Positions 6,885 through 12,283 of a DNA stretch of 12,283 nt are shown piece by piece. The stretch comes from an uncultured Erysipelotrichaceae bacterium (GTDB taxonomy: Bacteria > Bacillota_I > Bacilli_A > Erysipelotrichales > Coprobacillaceae). The DNA lies in NCBI GenBank assembly GCA_900317015.1, contig ONFH01000278.1:1-12283 (forward strand), given 5' to 3'. The notes beneath the pieces are model-generated. The model was not told the DNA's origin. It was given only the letters and a program-made list of their open reading frames with translations, and ran no database searches. The first letter of the stretch is position 1. Every line of letters starts with the position of its first letter. Made by a program: the position numbers and the translations under genes.

Positions 6885-7073
6885 ATGCCAAAGATGAAAA
6901 CACATAGTGGTCTTAAGAAGAGATTAAAGAAGACTGCAACTGGAAAGTTAAAGAGACAGCATGGTTATGTATCTCATTTAGCTCCACATAAAACTCATAA
7001 ACAGAAAAAACATTTAGCAAAATCTGGAACAGTGTCTCCTTCAGATTACAAGAGAATTAAATCAAGAATCTAA
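6885..7073 (+). CDS. rpmI: 50S ribosomal protein L35
   Basis: The product is a very basic 62-residue protein, slightly short of the usual 64-66. The family opening MPKMKTHSGLKKRLKKTATG and the HKTHKQKKHL block are present. It is a component of the large ribosomal subunit. AGGAGG overlaps the infC stop region and serves this ATG. It sits between infC and rplT, the near-universal order. Confidence 0.97.
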   Translation: MPKMKTHSGLKKRLKKTATGKLKRQHGYVSHLAPHKTHKQKKHLAKSGTVSPSDYKRIKSRI

Positions 7074-7093
7074 GGACATAGGAGGATACAAGA

Positions 7094-7453
7094 ATGGCAA
7101 GAGTTAAAGGTAATTACACAACAAGACGTAGAAGAAAGAAATCTTTAAAATTAGCTAAAGGCTATTTTGGAGCTAAACATAAATTATATAAGACTGCTCA
7201 TGAACAGGTCATGCATTCAATGAAGTATGCTTACCGTGATCGTAAGAACTTAAAACGTGAAATGAGAAAGTTATGGATCGCTCGTATCAATGCAGCTGCA
7301 AGAATGAACGATATCTCTTATTCACAGTTAATGCATGGCTTAAAGTTAGCAAATGTTGAAATCAACAGAAAGATGTTATCTGAAATCGCTATTAGCGATC
7401 CAGAAGGCTTCACTGCAATCGTCAACACAGCTAAAGACGCTTTAGCAAAATAA
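7094..7453 (+). CDS. rplT: 50S ribosomal protein L20
   Basis: The product has 119 residues, the normal length. The extended basic N-terminus ([16 protein letters not shown]) and the globular C-domain ([33 protein letters not shown]) are typical. L20 is needed early in 50S assembly, where it binds 23S rRNA. Its C-domain is also the part known to bind the infC-operon leader and repress the operon, which fits the attenuator upstream. AGGAGG precedes the start; a terminator follows the gene. Confidence 0.97.
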   Translation: MARVKGNYTTRRRRKKSLKLAKGYFGAKHKLYKTAHEQVMHSMKYAYRDRKNLKREMRKLWIARINAAARMNDISYSQLMHGLKLANVEINRKMLSEIAISDPEGFTAIVNTAKDALAK

Positions 7454-7470
7454 TTAAACTATAAATATCA

Positions 7471-7498
7471 AGACGGTAGATTCTCTATCGTCTTTTTT
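7471..7498 (+). terminator. Terminator of the infC-rpmI-rplT operon
   Basis: A 10-bp stem (agacggtaga / tctatcgtct, one G-U pair) with a three-base loop is followed by six T, 17 bases after the rplT stop. Confidence 0.9.
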
Positions 7499-7533
7499 GT
7501 TTCGCAACCTGTAACCGAAAGCCTCACGATCTG

Positions 7534-7542
7534 TGCTAGGAT
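7534..7542 (+). promoter_or_regulatory. Candidate extended -10 promoter of the LytTR regulator gene
   Basis: TGCTAGGAT (TGn plus four of six -10 bases) stands 17 bases before the ATG at 7560, between the operon terminator and the gene. No good -35 box is seen. The transcript would have a very short leader. Confidence 0.4.
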
Positions 7543-7559
7543 GAGAGTGAGGTGAGATT

Positions 7560-8207
7560 ATGAAGGCAAGTATTGTCAATTGTTCCTTAGAAAATCAAAA
7601 ACTCTATCAAAAAACTTTCCTTGAAGACCAGTTTTACTTTATCAAAGAAAATAAACTAGAAAATTTCCTTTTATTTCATGAGATCGATGTTTTGATCATC
7701 TATGACGAAGAGGCCTTTACGATCGAACGTCTTCAGCATCTATCATCCGATCACTATCAGCTGATCTTCTATTCTCATGACTATCAGAAGCTTTATATCT
7801 GTGCATCCCTGTTTCATGCATACTATGACGAAGAGAACGACTTATTTACCATCACCCATTATCGCCAACTCAAAGAAGAAAAAGAAACGTTTCATTTTCG
7901 AGATGGCGATCATCTGATCCATCTTTCCTGTCATGAGGTTTCTCATATTGTCCATAGAAGTCGTCTCAATATCTTATATACATTACACAAGACCTACTAT
8001 GTCAGCGACTACCTGTTCAAGCATTACCTTTCCCGTTTAGAAGATTATGGTTTCATCCGCATCAACTGTTATGACTATCTCAATAAAGCGTCGATTCAAA
8101 GCGTTGATCATCACCAGATCACTTTAAAGACAGGGGAGGAATATTCTCTCACAAGAACGTACCAGGAAAAGTTTCTCGACTGGTATCATCAATTACATCA
8201 GACATGA
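7560..8207 (+). CDS. LytTR-type DNA-binding regulator with degenerate receiver-like N-terminus
   Basis: The product is 215 residues. The C-terminal part (about 110-212) has the strand/helix pattern of the LytTR DNA-binding domain: a strand plus IHLSCHEVSHIVHR, a central YYVSDYLFKHYLSRLEDYGFIRIN, and a closing LNKASIQSVDHHQITLKTGEEYSLTR. The last block matches the NxxxIxxi...vxLxdGxxyxxSR end of the family. The first 100 residues look like a short CheY-like fold (IDVLIIYDEE, LIFYSHDY). D49 stands where the phospho-acceptor would be, but the acidic pair expected after strand 1 is replaced by V6-N7-C8, so phosphorylation is doubtful. No histidine kinase is adjacent. GAGGTGA upstream supports the start. 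It lies just before the GGDEF gene, whose promoter has direct repeats; a regulatory link is inferred only. Confidence 0.7.
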   Translation: MKASIVNCSLENQKLYQKTFLEDQFYFIKENKLENFLLFHEIDVLIIYDEEAFTIERLQHLSSDHYQLIFYSHDYQKLYICASLFHAYYDEENDLFTITHYRQLKEEKETFHFRDGDHLIHLSCHEVSHIVHRSRLNILYTLHKTYYVSDYLFKHYLSRLEDYGFIRINCYDYLNKASIQSVDHHQITLKTGEEYSLTRTYQEKFLDWYHQLHQT

Positions 8208-8230
8208 TCTGTTTAACTTAAAAATAATAT

Positions 8231-8275
8231 AAATTTGAAATAAAAATGAAAACGGTCACACAAGTTTGAACTAAA
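8231..8275 (+). repeat. Imperfect 14-base direct repeat, 31-base period, before the GGDEF gene
   Basis: aaatttgaaataaa (8231-8244) and aagtttgaactaaa (8262-8275) agree at 12 of 14 positions. The starts are 31 bases apart, close to three helical turns. The second copy abuts the extended -10 promoter, covering its spacer and part of the -35 position. This suits a dimeric or tandem regulator binding on one face of DNA. Confidence 0.5.
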
Positions 8276-8278
8276 CCG

Positions 8279-8287
8279 TGCTATAAT
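8279..8287 (+). promoter_or_regulatory. Extended -10 promoter of the GGDEF/EAL gene
   Basis: TGCTATAAT is a perfect extended -10 element. The -35 position (about 8259-8264, cacaag) is poor, as is usual for activator-assisted or extended -10 promoters. Transcription would begin near 8294, before the ATG at 8313. Confidence 0.7.
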
Positions 8288-8312
8288 GGATGTATTGAAG
8301 GATGTGACTGTT

Positions 8313-11300
8313 ATGGATGAAACAAAGAAGAGAGCTTACATCATTGCCCGTATACACGAAGCAATTGAAAAGAAACAGTTAGAGGTGTACTACCAGCCGA
8401 TCATCCGTACGATGACAAAGTCCGTCACAGCCTTTTCCTGCTATATTCGTTACCATGATCCCGAGTATGGCATGATCATGCCAGATGAATGCATCCCTGT
8501 CTTAGAAGAAGCAGGGCTCTGTCATCTTGTCGATCTGTATGTCTTTGAAGAGATTTGTAAAAAAATCAAGGAACATCAGAATGCGGAGATCCAGGTCCGT
8601 TTCTTAATGACGATGTCTTATGCGGATTTCCAAAATGAGGAGTACTTACCAAAAATCAAGGCATTACTTGAAACCTATCATGTGTCCCCAACGATGATCC
8701 GTATTTATTTTAAGGAATATGAAGTGATCGACCGTCAGGGAAATTTTCTTCCTTATATTAGAGAGATGATGTCTCTTGGCTTCACATTCTGGATCACGGA
8801 ATATACTCGTATCACTTTAAAATATCATATTTTAAATGATCCTCATATCTGTGGTGTCACATTATCCCCATTTATGGTCGGTGATGATCCGACGATGCGC
8901 ATGGAAAATCAATCGGTCATGCGTTTGAACTTCCATATGCAATGTCAGACATTAGCCATTGGTGTCGAAAGCTTGGATATGGTCGATTGGCTGAGCAGTT
9001 ACGGCTGTGAACGCCTACAGGGAAACTATTATTGCCCACCATTACCTTATAATGAGTGTATTTCTACAATGCATGAAAAAGGTCTGATCTGTGAAGATAT
9101 TCATTACACGGAATACTATGATAAAGCGGAAAAAACAGTCGACTTTTTTGATGGCTCCGCGCTTTCGCTGATTGAATATGATGGCTTGCATGTCAAGATC
9201 CTTGGCGCGAATGATAATTTTATGAGCATCTTGAAGTTCCTCGGCATGACTTCCTTAGATGACCTCGAAGCCATGTATAATGGGACGAACAGCCGCTTAT
9301 CTCGTTTTTTGCATAGTCATCTTGACCGCATTGTCAGCGGTGAAGACGGACACTTGGTCGTCAGTGAACAGTTTGGTGTTCTGAATTTTAAAGTGTCTTT
9401 TGTCTCGAAGAATCGAGGCGATTATATCCTAAAACTGATCATGGAGGTCATGCAAAAGGATGACCGTGAGCTTTATAAGCTCAATGCCAATAAAATGTTT
9501 GCAACCATCTATCATACGTTTGAAAGCTTTTCTTTTATTGATCTCACAAAACAGAGGGTGATCATGACTTCGCTGAATGAAGCGAGTGGCTTACTAGAAT
9601 ATAGTGAATTCGATCTCGATGAAGAAATCGGTCGTTATCAGTCCCTTTATATCCATCCTGATGATCAGAAACGTTTCTTAGCGTTCTTTGATATTCGTAC
9701 CGTTATGGCACGTATTTATGAAAACAAGGATCAGATCATCTGTGATGCCTTTCGCACAAAGAAAGGGGACCACTATGAAACAATGATCTACGTTTTAAAA
9801 TATGCGACGGATGAGAATCGTGATATCCTGATCTCTTATGCCAAGCTGGTCGATCCTGAAGTTTTAAAAAATATGAAACTGATGCCTGATCAAAAGACGA
9901 GTGAACATAAGAAAACGGAAGTGAAGATTCCAAAGTTTGAGATCTCATTAGAAGAGATGCTTATGAAGATGAGCGACTATGCTCATGATTATGATGATCT
10001 GCATCGTAATTTCACGGTTGGCTTGATCCGTTTGCCACTTCCTGAGGATTATGTCGTCGAACATAAAGATGTTACGCCTTATATGTATCAGGAGAAAATG
10101 ATCCACCTGATGAAGGAAGCCCTAGAACCATTAAATGCCGACCCTCATGAAAGAACATATCTGTCTTCTTTGCATAATGGGACGTTTATGATCCTCTCTA
10201 ACGTTCAGAATACTGGTTTTGTCGATTTGGTCTTCAATCATTTAAGAGGGGCACTAGAAAACTCTGAAGAAGTCAAAAACTATGATGAAAATTATAAAGT
10301 CATGTTCTATGTCGTCCACGCTTCTGATTTGCGTTATCGTTTTGTGAATACCTATGTGCAGATGCTTGAAAAGATCTTTAGCTATCATGAAGTGAGCGCA
10401 ATTATTAAAAGTGAGGAAATGGTCAACTTTTCACCGATCTTTACAGATCCAAAAACGGGCGTGGAGTTTTTAAATGAATTGCCTTTTGCGATGGCCTATG
10501 TGAAGAACAATAAGAGAATTGCTTTATGGAACTCGGCGGCGGAACAGCTGACTGGCTTTACAGCGGATATGATGCTTGATCATCCGATTGAATATTTTTC
10601 CAATCGTTTCTTTACGGAGAAGGAGAATACGCAGGTCATTCATATTCTAGATCCTTTAAAGACCCATATGACCGGATTCTTTAAAGTCCGTGATGGCTAT
10701 CGTGTGGAGATTGCTTTACAGGTGTTGAGTCTTCATGATCCTCATCGCAAGCTAATAGGCTCATTGATCATCTTTAGACGATTGAATAATCTTGAGTTTT
10801 CTGAACATACTTTACAGTATCTTTATGATGCCGCCATCAATGATCCATTAACGAAGCTGCCTCGTCGTAACTATATTACCGATTTCTTAAAAGGATGTAT
10901 TGCGGCCAATCATGCTTCAGATCGTGACTATGCGATCCTCTTTACAGACCTCAATGGTTTTGGCTACTTTAATAATACCTATGGCCATGAAGCAGGGGAC
11001 CTGGTCCTTGAAGCCTTTGGCAAGACGCTTTTAAAGCAGACACGAGACACGGACTGTGTCGGCCGCTGGGGCGGTGATGAATTTATAGCCATTTTACGCT
11101 TACATACGATTCATCCTGATACCTTAAAGACGATTGCTAAACGTTATCAGGACATTTGCAAGTCTGTCCATATTGACTATCAAGGTGTGCCTTTAAAGAT
11201 TGATCTGTCGATCGGTATTACAAGATTAAGAAAAGATGATGATATTGAAACAGTCATTAAAAGAGCCGATAGTTATATGTATATTGCCAAACGTCATACG

Positions 11301-11345
11301 AGTCATCATATCATCACCGATGAAAACTGTGATCAGTATGATTAA
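8313..11345 (+). CDS. Multidomain c-di-GMP protein: degenerate EAL, PAS-like regions, GGDEF-like, PAS, active GGDEF
   Basis: The product is 1010 residues. The start is ATG 8313, preceded by GAAGGA; an in-frame ATG at 8286 lies within the promoter TATAAT and cannot be used. Residues 1-250 have an EAL fold with YYQPI (26-30), GVES (217-220) and QG (236-237). EAL reads SCY (42-44), DDFG reads TEYT (162-165) and the KID lysine is missing, so no phosphodiesterase activity is expected. Two PAS-like regions follow (about 270-390 and 395-515; the second has YIHPDD). A region near 555-700 has GGDEF-like order but HNGTF (about 621-625) where the signature belongs. Then a PAS domain (715-830) and a GGDEF domain (840-1005) with DPLTKLPRR, GRWGGDEF (920-924) and an I-site RDTD (911-914). 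It should make c-di-GMP from GTP with product inhibition, under control of the sensor domains. No transmembrane span is seen, so it is probably cytoplasmic. Confidence 0.88.
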   Translation: MDETKKRAYIIARIHEAIEKKQLEVYYQPIIRTMTKSVTAFSCYIRYHDPEYGMIMPDECIPVLEEAGLCHLVDLYVFEEICKKIKEHQNAEIQVRFLMTMSYADFQNEEYLPKIKALLETYHVSPTMIRIYFKEYEVIDRQGNFLPYIREMMSLGFTFWITEYTRITLKYHILNDPHICGVTLSPFMVGDDPTMRMENQSVMRLNFHMQCQTLAIGVESLDMVDWLSSYGCERLQGNYYCPPLPYNECISTMHEKGLICEDIHYTEYYDKAEKTVDFFDGSALSLIEYDGLHVKILGANDNFMSILKFLGMTSLDDLEAMYNGTNSRLSRFLHSHLDRIVSGEDGHLVVSEQFGVLNFKVSFVSKNRGDYILKLIMEVMQKDDRELYKLNANKMFATIYHTFESFSFIDLTKQRVIMTSLNEASGLLEYSEFDLDEEIGRYQSLYIHPDDQKRFLAFFDIRTVMARIYENKDQIICDAFRTKKGDHYETMIYVLKYATDENRDILISYAKLVDPEVLKNMKLMPDQKTSEHKKTEVKIPKFEISLEEMLMKMSDYAHDYDDLHRNFTVGLIRLPLPEDYVVEHKDVTPYMYQEKMIHLMKEALEPLNADPHERTYLSSLHNGTFMILSNVQNTGFVDLVFNHLRGALENSEEVKNYDENYKVMFYVVHASDLRYRFVNTYVQMLEKIFSYHEVSAIIKSEEMVNFSPIFTDPKTGVEFLNELPFAMAYVKNNKRIALWNSAAEQLTGFTADMMLDHPIEYFSNRFFTEKENTQVIHILDPLKTHMTGFFKVRDGYRVEIALQVLSLHDPHRKLIGSLIIFRRLNNLEFSEHTLQYLYDAAINDPLTKLPRRNYITDFLKGCIAANHASDRDYAILFTDLNGFGYFNNTYGHEAGDLVLEAFGKTLLKQTRDTDCVGRWGGDEFIAILRLHTIHPDTLKTIAKRYQDICKSVHIDYQGVPLKIDLSIGITRLRKDDDIETVIKRADSYMYIAKRHTSHHIITDENCDQYD

Positions 11346-11398
11346 GTCCTCTTAGAGCTTGAAAAAGAAGAACTGTAATTCATTCTATTAAGTAAACA

Positions 11399-11431
11399 AA
11401 AATCTCTTTGCCGTACTGACAAAGAGATTTT
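11399..11431. terminator. Bidirectional terminator between convergent genes
   Basis: A perfect 12-bp stem (aaaatctctttg / caaagagatttt) with a nine-base loop has a T-rich side on both strands. It serves the GGDEF gene from the left and the MATE gene from the right, lying 12 bases from the latter's stop codon. Confidence 0.85.
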
Positions 11432-11442
11432 CATTGTTTTGA

Positions 11443-12283
11443 TTACATTTCTGTGGCTTTGATCTTACGCATGTAAATGAGACAGATGATGATCTGGACG
11501 ACTGTGGAACAAGGAATGGCTAACCCAATCGCGAAGAGGTTGCCAAAGATATTGTTCATAAGATAAGCGACTGGGATTCTAACGATGAAGGCACTGATCA
11601 AGCCCTGGATCATAACGAAAGTCGTATGACCCATACCGTTGAAGAAGCCTACTAGACAGAATAAGAAACATGTTAAGAGACAGTCGATGCCATACGCTTT
11701 TAAATACTCACCACTTGCTAAAATGACCTGATGATCAGATGAGAAGATCGCCGCCAACATCTTCCCATGGAAGAATGCCAAAACAAACATCATGATTCCA
11801 AGGGCCGTTGAAAGACCAATGGCCATCTTGACCCCTTTAATAGCACGGTCGACTTTGCCAGCGCCTTTGTTCTGGGCGACAAAGGAAGACATCGACTGCA
11901 TAAAAGCGGAAGGGACAAGCATTAAGAAGGCACAGACCTTTTCACCCACACCCACACCGGCAGAAGCCGTGACGCCAAGTGAATTGGCGATTGCTAAAAT
12001 AAATAAGAAGGAGAGGCTGACCAAAAAGTCCTGTAAGGCAATTGGCAAACCAAAGACGATGATCTGTTTTGTGATCGTCTTTTTAAAGCGGATATCCTGT
12101 CTTGTCATCGTAAAGGGCATTTCTCGTCCTCTGATCATCAAGAGGGAGATGGTCACACTGATCGTCTGAGACGTGACTGTGGCAATGGCTGCGCCAGAGG
12201 CTCCCATATGGAAACCATCGACTAAAAGTAGATCCCCAAAGACGTTGATCGTAGCCGCAATGGCAACCGTAATGAGTGGCGTC
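11443..12283 (-). CDS. MATE-family efflux transporter, C-terminal part
   Basis: About 279 codons of the C-terminal portion are visible. The frame stays open to the right edge, so the ATG at 12205-12207 is internal and not the start. The visible part begins with TPLITVAIAATINVFGDLLL and continues through MGASGAAIATVTSQ, a hallmark of the MATE (NorM/DinF-like) fold between the first and second halves. Later come GLPIALQDFLVSLSF, NSLGVTASAGVGVGEKV, MSSFVAQNKGAGKVDRAIKG and the paired hydrophobic helices up to a short basic tail RKIKATEM. MATE proteins are Na+ or H+ antiporters that export drugs or metabolites through the cytoplasmic membrane. The substrate cannot be told. It is transcribed toward the GGDEF gene and ends at a shared terminator. 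Confidence 0.92.
   Translation of the reverse strand, partial: TPLITVAIAATINVFGDLLLVDGFHMGASGAAIATVTSQTISVTISLLMIRGREMPFTMTRQDIRFKKTITKQIIVFGLPIALQDFLVSLSFLFILAIANSLGVTASAGVGVGEKVCAFLMLVPSAFMQSMSSFVAQNKGAGKVDRAIKGVKMAIGLSTALGIMMFVLAFFHGKMLAAIFSSDHQVILASGEYLKAYGIDCLLTCFLFCLVGFFNGMGHTTFVMIQGLISAFIVRIPVAYLMNNIFGNLFAIGLAIPCSTVVQIIICLIYMRKIKATEM

Noticed and set aside
9736..9948. Open frame of 70 codons on the minus strand within the GGDEF gene
   Set aside because: It is antisense to continuous coding sequence and lacks a start signal or recognisable domain.
11792..12169. Plus-strand open frame of 125 codons opposite the MATE gene
   Set aside because: The minus-strand frame encodes clear MATE transporter motifs; the plus-strand product is a shadow without family features.
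12205..12207. ATG as the start of the MATE gene
   Set aside because: The frame continues upstream to the window edge with typical MATE sequence (INVFGDLLLVDG), so this methionine is internal.

Overview
The window looks like a chromosomal stretch from a low-to-moderate GC Firmicute, most likely a member of the Erysipelotrichia or a close relative. This rests on A-rich intergenic DNA, strong AGGAGG-type ribosome sites, the infC-rpmI-rplT cluster behind an attenuator leader, an RF3 gene, and the style of the PD-(D/E)XK and MATE proteins. The genus is inferred, not shown. No tRNA, rRNA, CRISPR array, intact insertion sequence or prophage gene is visible.

Layout. At the left edge (1-430, minus strand) is the start of a PD-(D/E)XK/Rpn-type protein that runs out of the window. 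A gene-poor AT-rich gap follows (431-822). Then comes a secreted, lysine-rich protein with propeller-like repeats (823-1677), closed by a terminator. prfC (peptide chain release factor 3) has a near-consensus promoter whose -35 box sits in the loop of an inverted repeat. A membrane PAP2-superfamily phosphatase follows prfC after only two bases, and the pair ends at a terminator overlapping the last stop codon. Next is a glycerate kinase overlapping an RluA-family pseudouridine synthase gene.

The core of the window is the translation operon infC-rpmI-rplT (IF3, L35, L20). It is preceded by a promoter and a roughly 130-base leader with an intrinsic terminator. The 3' side of that terminator can pair instead with the 5' end of the leader over 12 bases, as expected for L20-controlled attenuation. 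infC very probably starts at an AUC codon, the classic IF3 autoregulation signal, and not at the ATG 15 bases upstream.

Downstream is a signalling pair: a small LytTR-type regulator with a reduced receiver-like N-terminus, then a 1010-residue c-di-GMP protein. The latter has a degenerate N-terminal EAL domain, two PAS-like regions, a probable non-catalytic GGDEF-like domain, a further PAS domain and a C-terminal GGDEF with intact catalytic and I-site motifs. Its promoter carries an imperfect 14-base direct repeat with a 31-base period. The right end holds a convergent, truncated MATE-family efflux gene that shares a bidirectional terminator with the diguanylate cyclase gene.

Most of the window is ordinary housekeeping DNA. 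The parts that reward a second look are the infC leader and start codon, the LytTR/degenerate-EAL-GGDEF pair with its repeat-bearing promoter, and the inverted repeat around the prfC -35 box. I see no convincing entirely new system.
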